Assembly: GCF_016879755.1 (NCBI RefSeq)
Contig: NZ_WOFU01000001.1
Span: forward strand, 682,001-746,000
DNA from: Bacillus sp. B15-48
Lineage (GTDB): Bacteria > Bacillota > Bacilli > Bacillales > Cytobacillaceae
Direction of reading: 5' to 3'
DNA length: 64,000 bases
The translations under genes and the position numbers were made by a program. Positions 27,226 to 35,770 of the stretch are shown piece after piece (within the stretch, counting starts at the first letter, position 1; every line of letters starts with the position of its first letter). The notes under the pieces were generated by a model. That model was not told where the DNA came from. It searched no databases and worked only from the letters and a program-made list of their open reading frames with translations.

Positions 27226-27262
27226 TTCTTTCACCTCTCATAAGATGTGTAATTCGTTTGCT

Positions 27263-27320
27263 GTAACCGGTTACCGTAACCGGTTACATTTATAATAATA
27301 TTTTATTCGTATAACGTCAA
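27263..27320 (-). promoter_or_regulatory. nupC promoter with tandem LacI-type operators
   Basis: On the minus strand TTGACG (27315-27320), 17-bp spacer, TATTAT (27292-27297). Immediately downstream two perfect 12-bp palindromes GTAACCGGTTAC lie at 27263-27274 and 27276-27287. This is the layout of a repressor blocking initiation. Each also resembles a cre box (TGTAACCGGTTACC), so CcpA could contribute. Confidence 0.8.
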
Positions 27321-27481
27321 CAAAATTTTAAATAGAATTTAATTTACTAGTTTCTAATAAGTGCTGGGTTAAGATTAGCTTCTTCTCAAAATACTGATTT
27401 ATTTTATGATTTTTCATTCATAAAAGAAGATAAAAAATAATCCATAATTTGTAAACGATTTCATCATTTCTCAAAAAAAAT

Positions 27482-27581
27482 AACTTCTATAAAGATCATT
27501 CAGGGGAGATTCCCCCCACTGAATGTCCACGACTTGTCAGCCTTTAGCCAAGACGACAAATCCATTTGCTTTATAGAAGTT
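27482..27581. repeat. 100-nt structured element closed by a 13-bp stem
   Basis: AACTTCTATAAAG (27482-27494) pairs perfectly with CTTTATAGAAGTT (27569-27581). Inside lie ATTCAGGGG...CCCCACTGAAT and a second imperfect hairpin. It sits in the gap between psuG and nupC. The CAGTGGGGG block links it to the element at 1371-1512. The flanking 27321-27481 is AT-rich without a gene. Confidence 0.6.
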
Positions 27582-27614
27582 AAATGAATCCCAATTAAAA
27601 CGCGTTACTTCTTA

Positions 27615-28532
27615 TTATTTTGTAATGCTGTTATAGTTCACTGCTAGTTGGCTTCCCACTTTCGCATTGTGTTTAACTAGTTCGATATTAGCAACAAGGC
27701 TTTTGCCGTCTGTTAATTCTTTGATTTTCCCAAGTAGGAATGGTGTGCTGTCCTTACCTGAAATGTTGTTTTCTTCCGCTTCTTTCACTGCCTTCGCGAT
27801 AATCCCATTGATATAATCTTCATCCATCGCATGCTCTTCAGGAATTGGGTTCGTAATCACTGCGCCACCTTGAAGGTTTAAATCCCATTTTACTTTTAAT
27901 GTTTCAGCGATTGTCTCAATTGAATCCGTTGAGAAGTTTAATTTATGTTCACTTCTTCTCGTGTAGAATGCTGGAAGTACATCTGTTTCATAACCGATAA
28001 CAGGCACTCCTTTTGTTTCAAGGTACTCAAGTGTAAGAGCCAAGTCGAGAATTGATTTTGCTCCCGCACAAACAACTGCAACATTTGTTTGCGCTAACTC
28101 GTCAAGGTCAGCTGAGATATCCATTGTTGTTTCAGCACCTTTGTGAACACCGCCAATCCCGCCTGTTACAAAGATGTTAATCCCTGCTAATTCAGCACAG
28201 ATCATCGTTGAAGCAACAGTCGTTGCACCGAGTTTTTTCGTCGCAACGATCGCTGCTAAGTCACGTCTAGATACTTTAGCGACATCTGAGCTTTTACCGA
28301 ATAACTCTAGCTCTTCATCTGTTAAACCAATTTTAATTTTCCCATCGATAATCGCAATCGTTGCTGGGACAGAACCATTATCACGGACGATTTGTTCTAC
28401 TTCACGAGCCATTTGTACGTTTTGCGGATAAGGCATTCCGTGAGAAATGATTGTAGATTCTAACGCGACAATTGCTTTGCCTTCTTCTTTCGCTTTTTGG
28501 ACCTCTGCAGAAAATTCAAGATATTGTTTCAT
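27615..28532 (-). CDS. psuG: Pseudouridine-5'-phosphate glycosidase
   Basis: 305 residues. It cleaves the C-glycosidic bond of pseudouridine 5'-phosphate to uracil and ribose 5-phosphate. Family segments: [58 protein letters not shown] and the C-terminal [15 protein letters not shown]. The start follows the kinase stop directly, with GGAGG inside the kinase end. The kinase-glycosidase pair is the standard two-step salvage of pseudouridine. Confidence 0.95.
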   Translation of the reverse strand: MKQYLEFSAEVQKAKEEGKAIVALESTIISHGMPYPQNVQMAREVEQIVRDNGSVPATIAIIDGKIKIGLTDEELELFGKSSDVAKVSRRDLAAIVATKKLGATTVASTMICAELAGINIFVTGGIGGVHKGAETTMDISADLDELAQTNVAVVCAGAKSILDLALTLEYLETKGVPVIGYETDVLPAFYTRRSEHKLNFSTDSIETIAETLKVKWDLNLQGGAVITNPIPEEHAMDEDYINGIIAKAVKEAEENNISGKDSTPFLLGKIKELTDGKSLVANIELVKHNAKVGSQLAVNYNSITK

Positions 28533-29639
28533 TTATATTTCCTCCATATCTAACATGAATTGTTTTTGTGATAGTTCTTGTCGAACCGTGTAGTTTGACA
28601 TAATCGTTTTATGAGAATTAACCAAACCAGATTTGATGATAAAATCGGTGTCTTTCTTTTGCAGCCAGGAAAAGATCACGGCTGAACAGAAGGAGTCACC
28701 TGCGCCTGTCACATCTACAACATTCGGTGTATCAATCGCCGGGTAATAACGGATTTCTCCATCTTCTCTTCCGACCATGACACCTTTTGCTCCATTTGTG
28801 ACAATGATGTTTTTCACTCCTAATTCCATCCATTTTTTAATGGAAAGTTCCCAGTCTTTCTCGTCGTTAATAGAAATGTTCAAAAAGGTTTCTGTTTCGT
28901 CTTTATTGACGATTAGCCAGGTTACCGCATTTAACGATTTTGGTAGTCGACTCATTTTTGGAGACGAAACCGGGATAATGACTAATGGAATATTGTTTTT
29001 CGAAGTGAAGTAACAAAGAAAATCAATCGTTTCACTTGGACAATTCAAATCGACAACGATACATTTCGCTTTTCGAAGAATCGTACTGTTTTTGATTAAT
29101 AACTCAGGGGTGATCTGATCAAAAACTTCCATATCAGCCAAAGCGATGTTCAGGTCCCCATTTTGATCCAAAACGGCAGTGTAGGATCCAGTCGACGCAT
29201 GTTCAAGCTTAGCAACATGCTCCAAATTCATGAATGGAGAAGATAGTTCATAAATTTCATCCCATTCTGAATCTGTTCCAGCTGCAGAAATAAACGTTAC
29301 TTCCTCTCCTAGTCTTCCCAGGTTTTCCGCAATATTGCGGGCAACGCCGCCAACGGATCTAGACGATCTTACCGGATTGGACGTTTCAGCCGTAATTTTA
29401 CTTTGAGCATAGAATTTTCTGTCTATGTTTGCTCCCCCGATGCAAGTAATCGGAGCCGTTTCGTTAAGAACGTAAGCTTTGCCAAAAACATACTCTTTCT
29501 TAATCAGACTAGCAAGAATATTCGCAAGGGAGGATCTCGACATTCCAAGCATTTCTGCCAGTTCTTCTTGAGAAATAAATGGATGGTCTTTGATTGTCCC
29601 TAAAACTAATTCTTCTTGTTCATTCATTGCATTCGTCAT
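28533..29639 (-). CDS. HTH-PfkB fusion, pseudouridine kinase
   Basis: 368 residues. An N-terminal winged helix (about 5-55; HPFISQEELAEMLGMSRSSLA) is fused to a PfkB sugar-kinase domain with CIGGANIDRKFYA, GGVARNIAENLGRLG and the catalytic DVTGAGDSFCSAV. It lies directly before psuG, so it should phosphorylate pseudouridine (PsuK role). The fused helix-turn-helix suggests it also binds DNA, perhaps its own promoter. ATG at 29639 has AAGGAGG upstream. The catalytic Asp is intact, unlike in the paralogue at 30960. Confidence 0.9.
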   Translation of the reverse strand: MTNAMNEQEELVLGTIKDHPFISQEELAEMLGMSRSSLANILASLIKKEYVFGKAYVLNETAPITCIGGANIDRKFYAQSKITAETSNPVRSSRSVGGVARNIAENLGRLGEEVTFISAAGTDSEWDEIYELSSPFMNLEHVAKLEHASTGSYTAVLDQNGDLNIALADMEVFDQITPELLIKNSTILRKAKCIVVDLNCPSETIDFLCYFTSKNNIPLVIIPVSSPKMSRLPKSLNAVTWLIVNKDETETFLNISINDEKDWELSIKKWMELGVKNIIVTNGAKGVMVGREDGEIRYYPAIDTPNVVDVTGAGDSFCSAVIFSWLQKKDTDFIIKSGLVNSHKTIMSNYTVRQELSQKQFMLDMEEI

Positions 29640-29663
29640 CTTGACACCTCCTTGCATGACAAA

Positions 29664-29717
29664 TGTTTATCTCGTAAACATGTGTTTAGTATACGTTTGC
29701 ATGTCGAAACCTGTCAA
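29664..29717 (-). promoter_or_regulatory. Promoter and dyad before the kinase-psuG operon
   Basis: On the minus strand TTGACA (29712-29717), 18-bp spacer, TATACT (29688-29693). Just downstream lies TGTTTA-N5-TAAACA (29664-29680). A degenerate copy of this dyad overlaps the -10 of the paralogous gene at 30915-30931, so it may be the operator of the HTH-PfkB proteins. Confidence 0.65.
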
Positions 29718-29727
29718 CAAAATTTTC

Positions 29728-30666
29728 TCAGGAACTTTTTTTCAATTCGTAAGAACGACTTGTCCCCATTGATTTCGAGCCCTTTTTTTTATTTAGAAAA
29801 TGATTCAGCAAGGTCGGCAAACTCATTCCTAGCAGGATAATGACGATTCCGGCGATTTGCAGCGGCGTCACCGTTTCACTTAGCAGAATGACGGACACCA
29901 TCACTGCGACCGGCAATTCAATTGCACTTAAGATTGAAGACGTCCCTAAGCCCACTTTAGGCACGGCGATTGAGAATAAGTAAACAGGAGTCACAAGGCC
30001 GAATAAGCCCAAAGCTAAGCCATATATCCAAAGTCCTTCGCTAAATAAGGTCCCATTCCAAATGATTTCTGGCGACTGGAAAGCAGCCGTCATGATAAAA
30101 GCAAAAAATGAAACCAAAACTAACCGGTTAGATGTACTCATGTTCGCGGTTGCCTTGCCATTGGCGAATAAAAACAGCGAATAACAAAGCGCTGCCGCTA
30201 ATCCCCATAACCAACCTTGGATTGGGATTTGTGATACATCGACATCAATCAAGCCAGCTGCTGGAATCGTACCCCCAACGAGGATAAATAGGGAGATTAA
30301 TTCCAGTCGGGTCGGAAGCTCGCGTTTGGTGATACAAGAAATCAGCATCCCAATCCAAGTAAATTGGAACAGAAGCACAACAGCTAAAGAAGCCGGGAGG
30401 TAATTAAGGGAATGGCCATAAACAATATTGGTCGTCCCTGTCAGAACCCCTGCGATGATTAAAAGCTTTAAACCGTGAAATCTTAATTTTCCACGATTGA
30501 GGACAAGGAAAATACACATAGAGAGACAAAATCCGACAAAAAACTGGCTCGTCACAGCCTCAGAGGCAGTAAAACCACTGCCCATCGCTAGTTTGATAAT
30601 CGTCGAAACGACACCATAACTACTGGCTGCAATCACGACTAACAAGGGATACAAATACATCTTCAT
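29728..30666 (-). CDS. EamA/DMT-family transporter
   Basis: 312 residues with ten predicted membrane segments in two EamA repeats (IAASSYGVVSTIIKLAMGSG near the N-terminus; LWGLAAALCYSLFLFANGKA at the middle). The basic tail carries NKKKGSKSMG. Members move small metabolites such as nucleosides, purines or amino acids. It lies between the two HTH-PfkB genes, so a nucleoside or pseudouridine-related substrate is likely. GGAGG precedes ATG at 30666. Confidence 0.82.
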   Translation of the reverse strand: MKMYLYPLLVVIAASSYGVVSTIIKLAMGSGFTASEAVTSQFFVGFCLSMCIFLVLNRGKLRFHGLKLLIIAGVLTGTTNIVYGHSLNYLPASLAVVLLFQFTWIGMLISCITKRELPTRLELISLFILVGGTIPAAGLIDVDVSQIPIQGWLWGLAAALCYSLFLFANGKATANMSTSNRLVLVSFFAFIMTAAFQSPEIIWNGTLFSEGLWIYGLALGLFGLVTPVYLFSIAVPKVGLGTSSILSAIELPVAVMVSVILLSETVTPLQIAGIVIILLGMSLPTLLNHFLNKKKGSKSMGTSRSYELKKSS

Positions 30667-30902
30667 TAGTTTCCTTCCTCCTGAACTTTTTATAATATGA
30701 ATTATGATTTTGAGACTTTTTTAAAAAATCATAGACTCCAATATAAATCAGCGAGAGAGTGTTTTACAAACATTTTTTTTGGTTCCAACGAATTTTTTAT
30801 GTAAAATAAAGCTGTAACATTGAAAATTTTTAAACATTACCGAGCAGCGAAAAACGTTGGTATATCAAGGTTTTTTTATAAAAAAGGAAAATAATTTAAG
30901 CG

Positions 30903-30931
30903 TTTACAAACAAATGTTTTTATGATAAACT
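30903..30931 (+). promoter_or_regulatory. Promoter and operator of the second HTH-PfkB gene
   Basis: TTTACA (30903-30908), 17-bp spacer, TAAACT (30926-30931). TGTTTTTATGATAAACT at 30915-30931 matches the TGTTTA-N5-TAAACA dyad of the divergent psuK-type promoter with two mismatches and overlaps the -10. Confidence 0.55.
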
Positions 30932-30959
30932 TTTGTTTTATAAGAAATGAGGGTGTACC

Positions 30960-32057
30960 ATGGATAAGGAGCAACAAATTTTACATCATATCAAAATGAA
31001 TCCATACATTTCACAGCAGGATTTGTCACAAAAGGTCGGATTATCCAGGCCTGCCGTTGCCAACTATATTGCGAACTTAACAAGAACTGGGGTTATTAAA
31101 GGGCGTGGCTATATTCTTCGAGAGGAATCGTCGATCATTTGTATCGGTGGCGCCAATATCGATCGGAAAGCGCGTTCTGATCAGAAGGTTCGGTTGTATT
31201 CATCTAATCCAGTGAAAATGGCAGAAGTGTGTGGTGGAGTGGCCAGAAATTTCGCGGAAAATATTAGCCGACTAGGGCTTAACGCTTCACTGATCACTTG
31301 TATCGGAGACGACAGAGAAGGAAACTGGATCCTTGAGGAAACGAAAAGTCAAGGAGTCGATGTGAGCCAAGTATGGGTACTACCGACGGAAAGGACAGGA
31401 ACCTTTACCACTCTTTTAGATTTGGACGGGGAAAGCATTGTCTCCATGGCGGATATGAATATTTACGAAAAATTAACCCCTTCCATGTTCGAGGAAAAAT
31501 GGTCCCATATCGCGGCCTCTAAAGCTGTTTATTTGGATACAAATATTCCGAAAGACTGTATTAGTTACTTGATAAACCGCTGTAACGATGAATGCATTCC
31601 TTTGTACATTGACACAGTGTCTTCGGCCAAGGCAAAAAAACTTCCCATTCGTCTGGACGGAGTCGAACTCTTACTCCCAAACAAAGACGAAGCTGAAATG
31701 CTTGCCGAAACAAAAATTGACTCGATCAATGATTGTCAAACAGCCTGTGAGAAAATTAGCCAACTTGGCGTTAAAAATGTGATTATCACACTTGGGGATC
31801 ATGGGGTGTATTATTTCTCTCCTGAAGAATCTGGGCATTTGCCTCCAATTCAAACGGATATTGTCGATGTCACAGGGGCTGGTGAAGCATTTGCTTCCTG
31901 TACAATATACGGGATCATGAACAATGAACCATTGGTTCGTGCCTGCCAATTGGGACTTGCTGGAGCTGCTCTTACCTTGCAATCAGAAAAGTCAATCTCA
32001 CCAATGTTAAAACCTGAAAGAATTCATGAACTAGTCGAGGAGTATGCCTCACAATAA
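30960..32057 (+). CDS. HTH-PfkB fusion paralogue with altered catalytic motif
   Basis: 365 residues with the same layout as the kinase at 28533: winged helix (residues 5-55; NPYISQQDLSQKVGLSRPAVA), then a PfkB domain with CIGGANIDRKARS and GGVARNFAENISRLG. The motif that should read GAGD reads GAGE (residues 306-309; DVTGAGEAFASC), checked in the DNA as GCT GGT GAA. The Asp is the catalytic base in PfkB kinases, so activity may be weak or lost while ligand binding remains. It is divergent from the EamA transporter and may be mainly a sugar- or nucleoside-sensing regulator. Confidence 0.85.
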   Translation: MDKEQQILHHIKMNPYISQQDLSQKVGLSRPAVANYIANLTRTGVIKGRGYILREESSIICIGGANIDRKARSDQKVRLYSSNPVKMAEVCGGVARNFAENISRLGLNASLITCIGDDREGNWILEETKSQGVDVSQVWVLPTERTGTFTTLLDLDGESIVSMADMNIYEKLTPSMFEEKWSHIAASKAVYLDTNIPKDCISYLINRCNDECIPLYIDTVSSAKAKKLPIRLDGVELLLPNKDEAEMLAETKIDSINDCQTACEKISQLGVKNVIITLGDHGVYYFSPEESGHLPPIQTDIVDVTGAGEAFASCTIYGIMNNEPLVRACQLGLAGAALTLQSEKSISPMLKPERIHELVEEYASQ

Positions 32058-32151
32058 TGGTTCGTTCAGTTTTTTCGGTGAAAGTTGGATATTATTATGT
32101 TCTATTACATCGTTCTAAGATTAATTACGCGGTTGGTTGTAAAATAATGGG

Positions 32152-32672
32152 TTTTTATTCCCAGTACTCGGATTAAAAAGGTGGATTGTTCAGAAGCTAG
32201 GCTAAGTTTTATTGCTAGTACTGGGATTAACAAGGCGGATTGTTCATAAGCTAGACTAAGTTTTATTGCTAGTACTTGGATTAACCGTGGTTATAAGACT
32301 AGTTTTATTGCTAGTACTGGGGTTAACCGTGGTTATAAGGCTAGTTTTATGCTAGTACTTGGATTAAACCGATTTTTGGCCGTTTTTTATCGCTAGTACT
32401 TGGATTATATTGGCCTTCTGACCTGATTTTATTGCTAGTACTGGGATTAACCCCTCATTTTACAACGTTTTATTACGAGTACTAGCAATATATCAACGAA
32501 ATTTGGCTTTTTTATTACGAGTACTTGGATTAAAAAACGCGTTACCAGCATTATCGCTCAAAAAACGTAAAAATCTCTCGTCTAAATTTACATAAAATTA
32601 CCTTATGCGGAAAATCAGCTGTGCTTTTTATACAGTACTCGGATTAAAATTGTGAAAAATAATCTTAGTACT
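32152..32672. repeat. Array of eleven phased AGTACT motifs
   Basis: AGTACT occurs at 32163, 32217, 32271, 32313, 32354, 32395, 32437, 32478, 32520, 32634 and 32667. Intervals are 54, 54, 42, 41, 41, 42, 41, 42, 114 and 33, mostly near four helical turns. Ten copies sit in a longer unit, TTTTATTGCTAGTACTGGGA then TTAA, with drift. Sequences between units are not conserved. It fills the 619-nt gap between convergent genes (32058-32676), and no ORF is present. It is not a CRISPR array: repeats are too degenerate and there are no cas genes. Confidence 0.75.
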
Positions 32673-32676
32673 TTGT

Positions 32677-34047
32677 TTAATTAGATTTCCAGGGCGTCAC
32701 TGTTCCCCTTCTTCTCTCATACACGGTAACATAGAGCATGCCCGGAATCATCACAACAGCAACAAATAGTAATACCACTGCCATTGTATTCATGCCTCCT
32801 ACGCCCATTCCTGTCGCAAACGCCACACCATAAATACTTGAAGCAAGGATATTTCCGATAAATCTCGATGTCATGAGCAGTCCAGATGCAATCCCACTTT
32901 CCGAAACGCTAATATGGGAATACAACAAATTTTGCAAGCCGATATTCTGTATCCCATTACTAACCCCCGTAACCGCAAGCACGATGCCAATCCAAACTAA
33001 AGCAGATTGATCCTTAACTGTAAATAATAAGATTACACCCACGATTCCAAGTAGTACACTGACCATTAATGGAATGCGAAATCCTGCCAGCTCCATCCAT
33101 CTAGTCGCAATAGGTGTGATAATCATGGCAAAAATCGAAAGCGACAGCATCACAATTCCCGCCATTTGAGAGCTTTCCCCTAACACAGTTTGAATAAATG
33201 TTGGGAAGCTTAACAGCACGGCAAAGAATATTACTGTTGATAAAATATACTGACCAAAAATAAGGGCTACATTTAAGTTTTTCCGAAAGAAATTCACATT
33301 GATAAATGGTTCATCCTTTCCTTTCTCATATATGTAGAAAACAATCGTTAGGATAATCGCAAGAATCAATGTTCCGATTTGAACCCCTTGCTCGAGTCCA
33401 AGTAAAAAGACCATCCAACAAGTAATAAAAGAACTAAATAAAAGTACTCCAATTCCATCCAACTTATATGATTTATCCGTATTTTTCTTATCTTTCGGGA
33501 TAAACATCAACGTTAAAGCAATCCCAATTGCCAAGATCGGCAAGTTCACATAAAAAATAACCGGCCAGCCACCGAACTGAATGAGCAATCCACCGATCGT
33601 TGGTCCGAATGCCGCAGACGTTGTTGCAAAAACAGACAATGTCCCAATCACACGGTTTTGATTATGCTGAATGGCGTTCCGGATGATCCCAACTCCAGCT
33701 GGAAAGAGTGCCGAAGTACCAATTGCTTGGATTCCACGCATCGCAAGTAACACAGGCATATTCGGAGATAACGGTGCTAAAATGGACGAGACCACGACAA
33801 GCAAAAGACCGATTAAAAAGATTAATTTCCGTCCATAAATATCACTCAATTTTCCAATTAACGGCGTAAAGATCGCACTAATAATAAAATAAGAAGCAAT
33901 TAGCCATGAAATATCTGTTGCGCTCAATTCGAAATCCTTTTGAATGGCTGGCAATGCAACAGTAATCATCGTTGTATTTAATGGATTAAGGATCACTCCC
34001 AATGACACAGCTAATGTGATTAGTTTTTCATTTTTCCCCACAGTCAT
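32677..34047 (-). CDS. MFS efflux transporter, DHA2 (EmrB/QacA) family
   Basis: 456 residues, about 14 membrane segments. It starts with NPLNTTMITVALPAIQKDFELSATDISW, the DHA2 segment 1 motif, followed by GKLSDIYGRKLIFLIG and the antiporter motif GVGIIRNAIQ...GPTIGG. It exports lipophilic drugs or dyes. The C-terminal residues GTVTPWKSN are encoded by a degenerate core element. The Rrf2-type regulator at 34401 is next to it but probably serves the divergent oxidoreductase. Confidence 0.87.
   Translation of the reverse strand: MTVGKNEKLITLAVSLGVILNPLNTTMITVALPAIQKDFELSATDISWLIASYFIISAIFTPLIGKLSDIYGRKLIFLIGLLLVVVSSILAPLSPNMPVLLAMRGIQAIGTSALFPAGVGIIRNAIQHNQNRVIGTLSVFATTSAAFGPTIGGLLIQFGGWPVIFYVNLPILAIGIALTLMFIPKDKKNTDKSYKLDGIGVLLFSSFITCWMVFLLGLEQGVQIGTLILAIILTIVFYIYEKGKDEPFINVNFFRKNLNVALIFGQYILSTVIFFAVLLSFPTFIQTVLGESSQMAGIVMLSLSIFAMIITPIATRWMELAGFRIPLMVSVLLGIVGVILLFTVKDQSALVWIGIVLAVTGVSNGIQNIGLQNLLYSHISVSESGIASGLLMTSRFIGNILASSIYGVAFATGMGVGGMNTMAVVLLFVAVVMIPGMLYVTVYERRRGTVTPWKSN
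32691..32706 (+). repeat. Degenerate core element in the DHA2 gene end
   Basis: AGGGCGTCACTGTTCCC; it keeps GGCGTCACTGT but has lost the second half of the dyad. On the minus strand it encodes GTVTP. Confidence 0.6.
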
Positions 34048-34200
34048 TCCGATGTCTCCTCTATGAAAATACTATTCCTTCATTTTAGCACAATCATATC
34101 GTAATACATGCAGCGCAAACTCAATCCTGTCTCTCTGTCTCATAAAGCAGGGTTCCACGGTAACAACGGCAATGGACGAGTGAAGGACTGCCTCCGAAAA

Positions 34201-34230
34201 TTCGACAAATTCCGGGGCGTCACTGTGACG
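34201..34230 (+). repeat. Core element, intergenic
   Basis: TTCGACAAATTCCGGGGCGT followed by CACTGTGACG. It lies in the gap 34048-34344, 153 nt after the DHA2 start, and ends no recognisable gene. An open stretch reading through it (34072-34257) looks spurious. Confidence 0.85.
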
Positions 34231-34344
34231 TAAACTGATACAAACATCATAGCACAATTTACCTATATTTAAGTGAAGGAAATCATTGTTATATATAACC
34301 GAGTATACTGTTCAATTCTTCGTACCATATAAGGTAAAAAACAT

Positions 34345-34381
34345 GGAAACGGCAGAACCGCCCCATGTTTCGCATGTTTCG
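34345..34381. repeat. Family 2 repeat adjoining a core element
   Basis: GGAAACGGCAGAACCGCCCC then ATGTTTCGCATGTTTCG. The two repeat families are directly adjacent here; the core element begins at 34382. Confidence 0.7.
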
Positions 34382-34411
34382 TTCGACAAATTTCGGGGCG
34401 TCACTGTGACG
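34382..34411 (+). repeat. Core element supplying the stop of the Rrf2 gene
   Basis: TTCGACAAATTTCGGGGCGT then CACTGTGACG. On the minus strand TCG TCA CAG TGA gives Ser-Ser-Gln-stop. Confidence 0.88.
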
Positions 34412-34823
34412 AAATTCCCTTTACGACTTCTTCAATCGTTACATTTTCGAGTACCTTCTCCAATGCAGTTTGAGCGCTGAAAAAGAGTGGTTCAATTGTA
34501 TTTTGAATATTTCTTCCGACGGGACAATCAGGATTTGGATTTTCGTGAATACTAAACAGTTCGTTGTCCTTGACAACATTAACGGCTTTATAAACATCAA
34601 GCAATGTAATATCCGATAATTCCTTTGCGAGTTCTGCTCCTGCAATACCAGGCTGCACTTTAATTAATCCTGCTTTTTTTAGCATCCCCATAATTTTTCT
34701 GATCACGGCGGGGTTCGTGTTTACACTTCCGGCTAAAAATTCAGATGAACTTACTCCATTTTTATTGATTTCAATTAGCGTTAATATATGAATTCCAACA
34801 GAAAACCTGCTGCTGATGGACAT
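34401..34823 (-). CDS. Rrf2-family transcriptional regulator (YwnA-like)
   Basis: 140 residues. Rrf2 winged helix MSISSRFSVGIHILTLIEIN, SSEFLAGSVNTNPAVIRKIMGMLKKAGLI, then the helical tail with the single effector-loop Cys in NPDCPVGRN. Lacking the three-Cys pattern of IscR or NsrR, it resembles YwnA. It is divergent from a YwnB-like gene, the same pairing as in B. subtilis, and two palindromic boxes lie between them. The last codons come from a core element. Confidence 0.88.
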   Translation of the reverse strand: MSISSRFSVGIHILTLIEINKNGVSSSEFLAGSVNTNPAVIRKIMGMLKKAGLIKVQPGIAGAELAKELSDITLLDVYKAVNVVKDNELFSIHENPNPDCPVGRNIQNTIEPLFFSAQTALEKVLENVTIEEVVKGISSQ

Positions 34824-34957
34824 CTTCAGTCCCCTTCTTTCGTTCTTTTTTTTCGATTATATAAAATATAAATGAATATGTTCAACATGTAATTCATTCG
34901 ATTACAAGTTTATTATAACTTAAAAAGTGAATCATATTAAAAGTTGATTTTAAATAG

Positions 34958-35011
34958 TTGACAATCAACTATGTTGTAATTAAAATAATTACAGGTAATC
35001 AAGATGATTAC
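34958..35011 (+). promoter_or_regulatory. ywnB-like promoter with two Rrf2-type palindromes
   Basis: TTGACA (34958-34963), 17-bp spacer, TAAAAT (34981-34986). TGTAAT-N7-ATTACA (34975-34993) covers the -10, and GTAATC-N5-GATTAC (34995-35011) follows. The arrangement fits repression by the divergent YwnA-like protein. Confidence 0.75.
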
Positions 35012-35043
35012 AACTAAATTAATCATTGTTGGAGGACTATAAA

Positions 35044-35682
35044 ATGAAAATAGGAATTATTGGTGCAAGCGGAAAAGTAGGTAGTCTTATTTTAAAAGAA
35101 GCAGTTAGTCGCGGGAAAACCGTAACAGCAATTGTACGAGATGCGGCAAAGCTTTCAGATAAGAGTGTTTCTGTTATTGAAAAGAATATATTTGACCTCA
35201 CATCAGAAGATATTAAACCGTTTGACGTTGTCGTAAATGCTTTCGGTGCTCCACTTGGCGAAGAGCAAGCACATGTAGACGCTGGACATGCTTTAATTGA
35301 GGCTTTAAAAGGAACGAATACAAGAGCTATCATTGTCGGTGGGGCTGGCAGTCTTTATGTCGATGAAAATAAAACGGTTCAGCTAATTGATACACCTGAA
35401 TTTCCAGACTTTGTGAAACCAACAGCAAAAGGGCAAGGGCGAAACTTGCAAGAATTACAGACAACAACTGGCATCACATGGACATTTATCAGTCCTTCTG
35501 CCGTATTTGACCCGGAAGGAAAAAGAACTGGATCTTATAAGAAAGGAAAAGATCATCTTCTTGTCAATTCAAAAGGGGAAAGCTATATCAGTTATGAGGA
35601 TTACGCAATCGCCGTTTTAGATGAAATCGAGAATCCACAGCACATTAACGAACGTTTTACTGTCGTTGGCGAAGCAGAATAA
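35044..35682 (+). CDS. NAD(P)-binding oxidoreductase (YwnB-like)
   Basis: 212 residues, an atypical short-chain or NmrA-like fold. It begins KIGIIGASGKVGSLILKEA (Rossmann GxxGxxG) and contains VGGAGSLYVDENKTVQLIDT and TFISPSAVFDPEGKRTG. ATG at 35044 has GGAGG upstream. It is divergent from the YwnA-like regulator. The substrate is unknown; similar proteins are induced by electrophile or thiol stress. Confidence 0.86.
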   Translation: MKIGIIGASGKVGSLILKEAVSRGKTVTAIVRDAAKLSDKSVSVIEKNIFDLTSEDIKPFDVVVNAFGAPLGEEQAHVDAGHALIEALKGTNTRAIIVGGAGSLYVDENKTVQLIDTPEFPDFVKPTAKGQGRNLQELQTTTGITWTFISPSAVFDPEGKRTGSYKKGKDHLLVNSKGESYISYEDYAIAVLDEIENPQHINERFTVVGEAE

Positions 35683-35737
35683 GTCATGCTCTCACTAGTG
35701 AATGAACACAGAAATTGATAAAATGCCTTGCAGATAA

Positions 35738-35767
35738 TTCGACAAATCTCGGGGCGTCACTGTGACG
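35738..35767 (+). repeat. Core element immediately before a small gene
   Basis: TTCGACAAATCTCGGGGCGT then CACTGTGACG. It ends 4 nt before the ATG of a 75-residue membrane protein, where a ribosome site would be expected. It is also 55 nt past the ywnB-like stop. Confidence 0.88.
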
Positions 35768-35770
35768 TGA

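Noticed and set aside
27235-27481. Purine riboswitch before nupC
   Set aside because: The conserved TATA-flanked P1 stem and loop signatures of the purine aptamer were not found; the promoter and operators explain the leader.
32152-32672. CRISPR array
   Set aside because: Repeats are only partly conserved, intervals vary (33-114 bp), the repeat core is a 6-bp palindrome in a drifting unit, and no cas gene is present.
34072-34257. 61-codon minus-strand open stretch
   Set aside because: It reads through a core element (LRHSDAPEF), has no ribosome site and no recognisable domain.
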